A DNA stretch of 64,000 bases. Origin: Thermoanaerobaculia bacterium (lineage in GTDB: Bacteria > Acidobacteriota > Thermoanaerobaculia > Multivoradales > J023). Under the pieces are notes generated by a model. That model was not told the DNA's origin. It saw only the letters and a program-made list of their open reading frames with translations, and made no database searches. Each line of letters opens with the position of its first letter. Position 1 is the stretch's first letter. Both the position numbers and the translations under genes were made by a program. The stretch covers positions 550,711-614,710 of the forward strand of contig JAUIJL010000003.1 of NCBI GenBank assembly GCA_030431255.1, given 5' to 3'. Positions 33,230-41,900 of this stretch are shown piece after piece.

Positions 33230-36200
33230 ATGTCGCAATGGTCCCGAGATCTCGTGCCCGGAATGGTCCTCGATGGTCGCTATGAGCTGATGCACCACAT
33301 CGGCTCCGGCGGAATGGGCTCGGTCTATGCCGCGCGCCGTTTGGCGATCGGCGATCTGGTGGCGATTAAGCAGCTGAATGCCTCCACGAACACGCCGGAG
33401 AACCGCTCGCAGCTCTTGATTGAAGCCAAGGCCGCCGCTCATATCCGCCATCCCTGCGTGGTGGAGGTCTTCGATTTCGGCGGCACCGATGACGGTACTC
33501 CCTACATGGTCATGGAGCATTTGGAGGGCAAGGATCTCGGGCGTCTGCTCGCCGATCAAGGACGGCTTTCCATCCCCAGGGCCCTGGAGCTTTTCGCTCC
33601 CATCTGTGCCGCCGTCGAAGCCGGCCACAGAAGGGGAGTGATCCACCGGGATATCAAACCCAGCAATGTGTTGATCACCCGCAGCGACGACGACCGCGAG
33701 ATGGTGAAAGTTCTGGATTTCGGCCTAGCGATTTTCGGCTCTGAGCAAGATCCTACGGAGCCGGAGCCGAAGATGGTCGGCACGCCTCAATTTATGGCGC
33801 CGGAAGTGCTCCGAGGTGAGCTGGTGACACCGGCGACGGATATCTTCGCCCTCGGATCGTTGCTTTTTCAGATGGTCACCGGTGAGCACCCTTATTTGGG
33901 AAAGTCTCCTCTCCAAATCCTGATCGCCGTGGCGCAAGGAGAGGCCCGCCCGGCGAGTGAGATCGTTCCCGACCTGCCCCCGGAATTGGTGGAGGTGTTG
34001 GCCCGTGCCCTCGACTCGGACCCGTCAGCTCGGCCCTCCTCTCCAGAGCAGCTGGCGCGCAGAGCGGAGCTGGCCTCTCGATCGGTATTGCCGCTGCCGT
34101 CGCCGCGGGTTATCGCCGATGAGGAGCCCCCTGATCCCGGCAACCTGAAGCACTTTGCCGGTCGTGACCAAGAGCTGAGCCGGTTGCGCGGAGAGTATCG
34201 GCGGGCACTCGAAGGTGAGGGACGGGTAGTGACCCTGGTCGGCGATCCAGGCATCGGCAAAACTCGGCTGGTCGAGCATTTTGCTCACGATCTCCTCGCG
34301 CGTGAGCAGGTTGTGGTGCTGTGGGGAAGGTTTTACGACCAACAAGGCTCGCAAACCCCCGCATACCAAACCTTCAGGACCCTCTTGACCCAAGGCTCGG
34401 ACCTGTCTTCATCGGGCCTGGGGACCGCGGTGCGTCCATCGGAGCCCGTCGGCCATGTGTTCGAGCTGGATGGAGAAGGCGATGCTTGGAGGGTGCATGC
34501 CACGGTCGCCGACGCCCTCGCCGCCAGAGCCGGCGGTCGTCCGTTGGTCTTGGTGCTGGACGATCTGCAATGGGCTGGACGTGCCGATCTCGATCTATTG
34601 GAGCATTTGCACCAAGCCCTCGGGCATCGAGGCACGCTGATGATCGTGACTTTGCAAGCCGGTCACAACAATCAGGAGGCCCGGCGCTGGCAAAAGATCT
34701 TGGCGGCTCGAAGGTCGAGCTTGGATCTCAGGTTGAAGCCCTTTCAAATCGAAGAGGTCGAGACGTTGTTGCGGTCCTCCTTCGACTCGTTGCACATCCA
34801 CCCCGCGGACCTCCGTCGTTTGCATAAGACTTCCGGGGGCAATCCCTTCTTCCTGGCTGAGATAGTCCGTCACTTGTTGGCGAGCAAGAAAATCGATCGA
34901 TCACCAGAGGGCTGGCGATGTGGGTCCTTGGACGGGATGGAGCTGCCCCCCACCTTGCTTCGGCTGCTCGAAACCCGCTTATCGGATCTGGCCGCGGAAC
35001 TCCGCCGGATGCTCGAGGTCGCCGCGGTGATCGGAGACCCCTTGCGTTTCGAAATCGTCGCGGCCGTGGCCCAAATGGACGAAGAGTTGCTCGAAACCCT
35101 CTTCGACTCCGCTGTTTCCGAAGGATTGCTGCGGGACGACATCGTGCCTGAAGGCAGCGATTACGCGTTCGCCGCCGACTCCATCCGTCGTGCCGTTTAC
35201 GACTCCACCTCCCGCGGCCGTCGTCGCCGTCTTCATCGTCGGGCGTTGGAAGCGTTGCGCAGCTCCCATTCCCATTCGGTGGCCCCCGGGGCCGGAGCCT
35301 CGATGTTGGCTCAGCATGCGGCCGCCATCGAAGATTGGCCCGAGACGTTTCGTTGGGGATTAGAAGCCACGGACCACGCCTTGAAATCGCACGATGGAGA
35401 TACGGCTGAGACGTGCTTAAGAGCGGCCCAAACCGCCATGGATCGGTTGCAAGCCGCCCTGCCCCGTGAAGCTCGGATGCGTTTCGAATGGATCGCGGGG
35501 GTGGTGGCCAGGCGCTCGGGGCGGCTTCAAGACGCCAAAATTCATCTCCTGCGCGCCTCCGAGGGTTTCACGGCTCCGGATCGTCGAGTCGGGGTGAGAT
35601 TGGAGCTGGCCCGCTGCATGTTGGCGGTGGGCGAGCTCGACGACGGCCTGGCCTTGGCTCGGGAGCTGGCGTCGCGGGACCGTTCGCTCGAATCCGCGGA
35701 TTTGGCGGTGCAGATAGGAATGTGCGAAGCCGGCTTCTTGTTGCGCCTGGGCCGCTTCGCGGAAGCGGCCCAGGGATTGGACAGCCTTTTAGAGCTCGGA
35801 GATGACGTGATCGGGATCTCGTCGCGGGCCCGGATCCTGCGCGAGCGGTCGTGGGCCGCGCTCAAAATGGGGGATTTCAGCGCGGCCGAATCCAAAGCCA
35901 CGCGGGGGCTCGACCTCGCCCGTGTGGCGGGTGATCTACCCGCCGAGCATCACTGCATCGCCGCCTTGGCCGCCATCCATGCGGAGACCGACGACATCGA
36001 GAAGGCCCTGCCCTTTCATCACAAGGCATTGGAGCTGGCTCGTCGGCTGTCCTTGCGGCGCCGGGAGGGTATCGACCTGGCGAATTTGGGCGAGGCCCAT
36101 TTCCGGCTCGAGGATCACGACCGGGCATTGGAGCATTTCCGCACGGCCCTAGGCATCTTCATCGAGATCGGTGACCGGGCCTGCGAAGGCGATTGTCGGG

Positions 36201-36610
36201 TCAATATCGGGCGTGCGCTGCTCGCCCAAGGAAATACCGAGACGGCCCTCGAGACCCTTGATGCCGGCCGGACGATCTGCGAAAGCACGGGGCGAATCGA
36301 GTACGCCGGTATCGCGCGGCTCTACGAGGGGCAAGCCTTTTTGACCCTCGAAGATCTGGATGCCGCGAGTCGTTCCTATGAAAGCGCGAGGGATCTATTC
36401 GCCGATCAAGGCTCCTATCTGCTCTGGCGAGCCGAGCTGGGCCTAGCCGAGGTGGCGATGGCCGAAGGAGACTCAGAGCGGGCGTTGAGCACGGCCCACG
36501 AGGTGCGAGCGCGGCTGAGCTCCTTGGGCGGAGAACCCGCCCGGGCCGGCTCGCGTTATTTGGAGCAAGCCCTGACCAAGGTCGAGGAATTGCTCAGCCG
36601 GCTCGATTAG
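33230..36610 (+). CDS. Ser/Thr protein kinase with AAA-type ATPase and TPR regions
   Basis: 1126 residues from ATG 33230. An upstream in-frame TTG at 33140 has no ribosome site and adds no conserved residues. The N-terminal Hanks-type kinase is complete: GSGGMG loop (25-30), Lys47 in VAIK, HRDIKPSN (~138), DFG (~162), and APE in FMAPEVL. A linker leads to an NTPase (HFAGRDQELSRLRG; Walker A GDPGIGKT at ~338-345; Walker B LVLVLDDLQWA), as in kinase-coupled STAND-type regulators. The C-terminal 450 residues are TPR-like helical repeats (LANLGEAHFRLEDHDRALEH, CRVNIGRALLAQGNTETALE). No transmembrane segment is seen. It probably integrates signals through TPR-bound partners. Targets are unknown. 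Confidence 0.92.
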   Translation: MSQWSRDLVPGMVLDGRYELMHHIGSGGMGSVYAARRLAIGDLVAIKQLNASTNTPENRSQLLIEAKAAAHIRHPCVVEVFDFGGTDDGTPYMVMEHLEGKDLGRLLADQGRLSIPRALELFAPICAAVEAGHRRGVIHRDIKPSNVLITRSDDDREMVKVLDFGLAIFGSEQDPTEPEPKMVGTPQFMAPEVLRGELVTPATDIFALGSLLFQMVTGEHPYLGKSPLQILIAVAQGEARPASEIVPDLPPELVEVLARALDSDPSARPSSPEQLARRAELASRSVLPLPSPRVIADEEPPDPGNLKHFAGRDQELSRLRGEYRRALEGEGRVVTLVGDPGIGKTRLVEHFAHDLLAREQVVVLWGRFYDQQGSQTPAYQTFRTLLTQGSDLSSSGLGTAVRPSEPVGHVFELDGEGDAWRVHATVADALAARAGGRPLVLVLDDLQWAGRADLDLLEHLHQALGHRGTLMIVTLQAGHNNQEARRWQKILAARRSSLDLRLKPFQIEEVETLLRSSFDSLHIHPADLRRLHKTSGGNPFFLAEIVRHLLASKKIDRSPEGWRCGSLDGMELPPTLLRLLETRLSDLAAELRRMLEVAAVIGDPLRFEIVAAVAQMDEELLETLFDSAVSEGLLRDDIVPEGSDYAFAADSIRRAVYDSTSRGRRRRLHRRALEALRSSHSHSVAPGAGASMLAQHAAAIEDWPETFRWGLEATDHALKSHDGDTAETCLRAAQTAMDRLQAALPREARMRFEWIAGVVARRSGRLQDAKIHLLRASEGFTAPDRRVGVRLELARCMLAVGELDDGLALARELASRDRSLESADLAVQIGMCEAGFLLRLGRFAEAAQGLDSLLELGDDVIGISSRARILRERSWAALKMGDFSAAESKATRGLDLARVAGDLPAEHHCIAALAAIHAETDDIEKALPFHHKALELARRLSLRRREGIDLANLGEAHFRLEDHDRALEHFRTALGIFIEIGDRACEGDCRVNIGRALLAQGNTETALETLDAGRTICESTGRIEYAGIARLYEGQAFLTLEDLDAASRSYESARDLFADQGSYLLWRAELGLAEVAMAEGDSERALSTAHEVRARLSSLGGEPARAGSRYLEQALTKVEELLSRLD

Positions 36611-36651
36611 GTGTCACGGCAACAGGCTGGGTGGATTGGCGAGTCTGCGGC

Positions 36652-38271
36652 CTAGGCTTTGCGCAGATATCGGGCTGCTCGCATGGGCTCGGCGGCGACG
36701 GTGGCGAGAACACCCCCCATCATGGCGCCGATCACGCCGACGGTGGAGACCTCGCTGCCGGCAAAGAACAGACCGGTGATCGGTGATCTGGGGCGCAGCC
36801 ACGGGTTGCGAAAACGTTCCGGGGTGGGCTCCAAACCGTAGATCGAGCCTTGATTCGGCCGACAGAAGTGGTCGGTGGAAAGGGGAGTGGAGAGCTCGGC
36901 ATAGTCGAGCATCGGCTCGAGCTGGGGTATGCGTTCGAAGAATTGGCGCAATAAGCTCTCTTTCATCCGCTGTTTCAAGGCTAGGTAATCGTCCCCCCGT
37001 TTGCCCCAAGGCGTACCGAGCCAGGGCTCGAAGAGCTTCCACGGCACGAAGGTCACCACCTCGCCGGTATGCCGCAGATCCGGACCTGGATCGTGCTCGG
37101 GATCTTTCATCGAGGGAAAGCTGCAATAGAGGATCTCCGCCGGGGGTGGATCTCCCTCCGCCGGCACCTCCCAGGCATCCCGCTCGTTGTCCCATGTGTT
37201 GTAGAACCAAAGATTGGCGCCCGACGCGCCGGCGGCTCGGATATCGCCCTTAAAGCCCAAATACAGACAGACGTGGGCCGGGGCCGGCGTGAGATTTTTG
37301 GTGGCCTTCACCCAAGCCTCTTGGGCGTAGCGGTCCGGCAGAAGTCTTTGCAGGGTGGGCGCCACGCCGACGGCCGAGATCACCCTTTTGGCTCGGATCT
37401 CCTCGCCGTCGGTGAGTCGAACACCTCGGGCTCGGCCGTCTTCGATGAGAATTTGCTGCACGTCGGCAAGGATCCGTGTCCAACCGCCGCTCTGCGCCAC
37501 CGTGCGCAGGAGGGTTCGGGCGATTTCAGCGGATCCCCCCACGGGGTAGTAGCCGCCGTGCATGAAGTGCTTGGCCACCAGCGCCTGCATGGCGAAGGAG
37601 CCGCGACTCGGGGTCACGCCGTAGTAGCCGAATTGAGCGGTCAGGACGGTCTTGAGCCGGGGGTTGTCGGTGAGCTCATCGATCACCTCCGAGGTCTTGA
37701 GCTCCAGATAACGCTGGGCGTCCCGAGCCAGAAGCCAATCGAGGGGTTTCGACCATCTTTGGGGGGCGGTTCTGGCCAAATAATAGGACCGCATGGCGCC
37801 ACCGACCTCGCGCACCTTGGCCAAATAACCGTCGATGGCCTCTTGCTCGTCGGGGAAGGCGTCGACCAGATTCTGTCTGAATTGGGCGGGGGAGTCGGGG
37901 AAGTCGATTCGGAAGCCGTCGGGGAAGTGAAAGGCGTCGTAGACGGGACCGAGGGACGCCCACTCCAACCGGCCCCCGCTGAGACGATGCAGCAAACGAC
38001 CGGTCAGGCTGTGCCGGGTGACCTCACCCACCGCGTGCACCCCGACGTCCCAAACATAACCCTTGCGGGGAAAGGTGTGGGTAAATCCTCCCGGAACGTA
38101 GTGCTGCTCGAGGACCAGGACCCGCTTGCCGAGCGCGGCCAAAAACGCGGCAGCGGTCATGCCGCCCATGCCGGAGCCGATGACCAAATAATCCCAGGGA
38201 CCTTCCGGGGATTGCCGACTCCAATATTTCCGCTTTCGAGGCCTGTCTTTTCCCATCTGACCTTTCCCCAT
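36652..38271 (-). CDS. Phytoene desaturase/carotenoid isomerase-like FAD oxidoreductase
   Basis: 539 residues. The FAD-binding motif DYLVIGSGMGGMTAAAFLAA (about residues 27-46) is followed by GKRVLVLEQHYVPGGFTHTF, typical of the CrtI/CRTISO/retinol-saturase superfamily. The C-terminal FAD-contact GLFFAGSEVSTVGVIGAMMG also fits. Length (~540) suits CRTISO-like enzymes, which isomerise or saturate polyene lipids, but no other carotenoid gene is nearby. The start could be ATG 38271, GTG 38277, or ATG 38256 (which has GGGGAAAGG upstream). It is convergent with the kinase gene, 41 bp apart. Confidence 0.85.
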   Translation of the reverse strand: MGKGQMGKDRPRKRKYWSRQSPEGPWDYLVIGSGMGGMTAAAFLAALGKRVLVLEQHYVPGGFTHTFPRKGYVWDVGVHAVGEVTRHSLTGRLLHRLSGGRLEWASLGPVYDAFHFPDGFRIDFPDSPAQFRQNLVDAFPDEQEAIDGYLAKVREVGGAMRSYYLARTAPQRWSKPLDWLLARDAQRYLELKTSEVIDELTDNPRLKTVLTAQFGYYGVTPSRGSFAMQALVAKHFMHGGYYPVGGSAEIARTLLRTVAQSGGWTRILADVQQILIEDGRARGVRLTDGEEIRAKRVISAVGVAPTLQRLLPDRYAQEAWVKATKNLTPAPAHVCLYLGFKGDIRAAGASGANLWFYNTWDNERDAWEVPAEGDPPPAEILYCSFPSMKDPEHDPGPDLRHTGEVVTFVPWKLFEPWLGTPWGKRGDDYLALKQRMKESLLRQFFERIPQLEPMLDYAELSTPLSTDHFCRPNQGSIYGLEPTPERFRNPWLRPRSPITGLFFAGSEVSTVGVIGAMMGGVLATVAAEPMRAARYLRKA

Positions 38272-38576
38272 GCCCACTCGGTATCTATTCGACGGATCCG
38301 CCTGTTTTCAGCCTTCAAAGCGTACACGAGGCGGCAGACGGCTCAAAGCCGGTTTGACCGCCCGCGGGCCTGATTTTTCGCCCGAGGGGGAATGAAATCA
38401 CCGTGGATTTCGTTAAATAGGACAAGCGGAACAGCTTCCGGACGCCGCCGGGGTTTGGTTGTACCGATTCCGCCAATCGTCTAAGATGACGCAAATTGCA
38501 CACCCTGTTTTGGTGAACAGTCGTTTTGGTGGACCGTTGTTATTGATGAGCAGCCCATCCGGCCCGCTCAGCTCTT
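38272..38576. promoter_or_regulatory. 305-bp divergent gap with a weak plus-strand promoter candidate
   Basis: The region separates the oxidoreductase (minus) from the small plus-strand gene. TTGTAC (38459-38464) and TAAGAT (38482-38487) are 17 bp apart and could be a sigma-70-type promoter for the small protein and lhr. The match is only 3/6 and 4/6. Nothing else is recognisable in the gap. Confidence 0.3.
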
Positions 38577-38888
38577 ATGAACCCTGATCCGGCTCTGTCA
38601 GCACCCATGGATACTACCGAGACCTTCAGCTTTCCTCCCGAGGTCGCCTTAGGTTTGCAGGAAGCGATCGACCGCCTGCGGGACAAGATCGACGCGGTCT
38701 ACGGCGACTCCACTGAAATCGACCGGATGGCCGACTTTCATTACCTAGCCCATGAGCTGGTGGATCAGCAAATGAGCGAGCTGGCGGAAGGCGATCCTTC
38801 CCTGGAACGTGGCGCGCTGCTCGATCTGCGTGAGCAAATCGGCCGTTACGTCCATCGGTTGGTGGAGAAGTCCCGCCACTTCGGCTGA
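38577..38888 (+). CDS. Small unknown protein upstream of lhr
   Basis: 103 residues. It reads as mostly helical and acidic (LGLQEAIDRLRDKIDAVYGD, MADFHYLAHELVDQQMSELA), with no signal peptide or membrane segment. I do not recognise it. The ribosome site before the ATG at 38577 is weak, and a second ATG at 38607 is possible. It is followed by a four-unit tandem repeat that leads directly into the GTG of lhr, so it is probably co-transcribed with the helicase. The amino-acid composition is sensible for a real protein and there is no competing frame of quality. Confidence 0.6.
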   Translation: MNPDPALSAPMDTTETFSFPPEVALGLQEAIDRLRDKIDAVYGDSTEIDRMADFHYLAHELVDQQMSELAEGDPSLERGALLDLREQIGRYVHRLVEKSRHFG

Positions 38889-38941
38889 ATGACGGTGGCT
38901 GAATGACGGTGGCTGAATGACGGTGGCTGAATGACGGCGGT
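38886..38941 (+). repeat. 14-bp tandem repeat forming overlapping mini-ORFs before lhr
   Basis: tgaatgacggtggc is repeated four times, the last copy altered to cggcggt. Each unit supplies a stop and an ATG, making a chain of five-codon ORFs (MTVAE) that overlap by ATGA. The last (MTAVDP) ends in GTGA, overlapping the GTG start of lhr at 38948. Confidence 0.85.
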
Positions 38942-38947
38942 TGACCC

Positions 38948-41900
38948 GTGACCGCGACCGATTCCCCGAGGCCACGACGAGCCAAGCCGGTGAAGCCGTC
39001 GGACGGGTTGGCGCCATTCGATCCTCTGATCCGTCGATGGTTCGTCGAAGAAATCGGCGATCCCACCGAAGCTCAGGCCTCCTCCTGGCCCCATATCGCC
39101 GCCGGCCGGCACGTCCTGGTGTCGGCACCCACCGGCTCCGGTAAAACCCTCACCGCCTTCCTCTGGGCCCTCGACCAGCTGCTGACCGGCGCGTGGTCGG
39201 GGGACAAAGTCCGCGTCCTCTACATTTCGCCCCTGAGAGCCCTCAACACGGATATTCGGCGGAATCTACAGGCGCCTTTGGCGGCCCTCAGGCTTCGATT
39301 CGAAGATGCGGGTCGGCCGGTGCCGAGGATCCAGGTCGCCACCCGCTCGGGCGACACACCCCAGAACGAGCGACGAAAAATGTTGCGGCATCCGCCGGAG
39401 ATCTTGGTCACCACCCCGGAGAGCCTCAACGTGCTGCTCACCTCCCGCAGCGGTAGGGAGCTGCTTGGGGACCTCAAAGCGGTCATCCTCGACGAGATCC
39501 ACGCGGTGGTCGGTAGCAAACGGGGCACCCACTTGATGACCGCCATCGACCGACTGGTGCTGCTATCCGGCGAGTTTCAACGCATCGCCCTATCGGCGAC
39601 GGTGAAACCCATGGAAGCCGTGGCCGAGATGGTGGGCGGTTACGAGATGCTTTCGGACGGCCAGGAGCCCGCTTACCGGGCCCGACCCGTGCGCATCTTG
39701 CGCTCGACGGCGAGCAAGCAATACCAGGTCAAGGTGCGTTTCCCCATCGACGTAGACCCGGAATCGGAGATGGACGACGATTCCATGTGGGAGATGCTGA
39801 CCCGCGATTTCCGCAAGGTGATCGGCCGCAATCAGTCGACTCTGCTGTTCGCCAACAGCCGCCGGATGACCGAAAAGGCGACCCGCCTTCTCAATGTCGG
39901 CGCCGCCGCGGAGCTGGCTTATTCCCATCACGGCTCCCTGTCCAGGGAGGTGCGGTCCGTGGTGGAGAAGCGCCTCAAGGACGGTGCCCTGAAGGCGATC
40001 GTGGCCACCAACTCCCTTGAGCTGGGCATCGACGTCGGCAGCCTTGACGAGGTGCTGCTGATCCAGGCACCCAGGTCTGTGTCGTCGGCGGTGCAGCGCA
40101 TCGGACGCGCCGGCCACGGTGTCGGCGAGGTGAGCCGGGGCGTCTTTTATCCCACCTACGGTCGCGATTTGATGGAGTCCGCGGTGGTCGCCCGGGCGGT
40201 GGTGGAGCAAGATATCGAGGAGCTGCACCCCGTCGAGGCGCCGCTGGATGTGCTCGCCCAGGTGATCCTGTCGATGACCGTCGGCGAGCCGTGGGATCTC
40301 GACGAGCTCTACCATCAAGTGCGCACCAGCTGGGCGTACCACCATCTGTCCCGTCGGCAATTCGATTCCGTGCTCGACATGTTGGCCGGACGGTTCGCGG
40401 ACTCTCGCATTCGCGAGCTGAGGCCGCGGGTCCACCTGGATCGGGCTCGGGGAACGATCAAAGCCCGCAAAGGTGTCGACCGCCTGCTTTACATGGCCGG
40501 GGGCACGATTGCGGACCGCGGTTATTTCGCCCTGCGCTTGCACGACACCAACGCCAAGATCGGCGATCTCGACGAGGAATTCGTTTGGGAACGGTCCATC
40601 GGTGACAGCTTCACCCTGGGCACCCAGAGCTGGCAGATCCGCAAGATCACCCACAACGATGTCTTGGTCGCCCCAGGTCGCGGTCCGGCGGGCATCGCTC
40701 CGTTTTGGCGTGCCGACGCCCAAGACCGTGGCTTTGAGCTGTGCCAAAAGATGGCTGCGTTCTTGTCCCGGGCCGAGTCGCGGTTGAATCGAGCTGATTT
40801 CCGTCAAGAGCTGGAGAAGGAATGGCGATTGGAGCCCAAAGCGGTCGAGGCCTTGGTGGAATTCCTCACCGAGCAAAAAACGAGCACCCAGGGCAAGCTT
40901 CCCCGGGACGATCGACTCCTGGTGGAGCGTTGCCGGGATCGCACGGGCGGCAAGGGCGGCAGCGAGCTCGTGATTCTGCACACCTTCTGGGGCGGCACGG
41001 TCAATCGCCCGCTGGCCATGGCGATGAAAGCGTCGTGGGACGCGGCGTATCCCGACCCCATCGACATCTTCAGTGACGACTGCTGCATCATGGCGCGATT
41101 GCCGGAGCATGTGCAGGCCGCCGAGCTCTTTTCCCTGGTGCCCCCGGATCAGGTGGAGGAGCTGCTGCGGCGTTGCCTCGAAAATACGGGATTTTTCGGC
41201 TCGCGGTTCCGCTGGGCGGCCGGCATCTCATTGCTTTTGCCGAAGGCCGGATTCCGCCAGCGCATGCCCCTGTGGCTGAGTCGGCAGAAATCCAAGAAGC
41301 TGCTCGACAGCGTGCACGACTACGGTGATTTCCCGATTCTGCTCGAAACCTGGCGGACTTGTTTGCGGGACGAATTCGACCTGCCCCATCTGAAACACAA
41401 TTTACAAGCTGTGAGGGAAGCGCAGATCCCGCTGCTGGAGGTTCGGAGCGAGCGCCCTTCGCCCCTGGCCGCGGGTTTGGTGTGGCAATACACCAACCAG
41501 TATATGTACGAGGACGACAGCCCGGACCTCAGTCGCCAGGGCTCCGGCGTCAGCTCAGACGTCCTCCAAGAGCTGATTCACTCCCCCCATTTGCGGCCGC
41601 GAATTCCGGTGTCTTTGGTGCGGGACTTTCGCTCGAAAGTCCAGCGTCTCGCCTCCGGTTATTCGCCCGCGCCGGGAGACGAGCTGGTGCTGTGGATCGA
41701 GGAGCGGCAGCTCATTCCCGCCGCGGAGTGGGCGGAGCTGCTCGATGCCGTGGCCCGGGATCACGAGCTGAGCGAGCTCGAGATCGTGGACCTGCTCGGT
41801 CAGGGCTCGCGGGTGGTGTCGGCTCGGCTACCCGGTGGGGCGCCCGTGATCACCACGCGGGCGGCCCTACATCGTCTCGGCCGTGCCCTGAGCTTGGACA

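Noticed and set aside
36614..37210. 198-residue open frame on the minus strand
   Set aside because: It lies wholly over the C-terminal part of the carotenoid-desaturase-like gene in another frame and is Arg/Gly/Ser-rich in the way expected of out-of-frame GC-rich DNA.
39590..41110. 506-residue open frame antisense to lhr
   Set aside because: It is long, but it lies opposite a helicase with complete motifs. Its His/Arg/Gly-rich composition is typical of antisense GC-rich frames.
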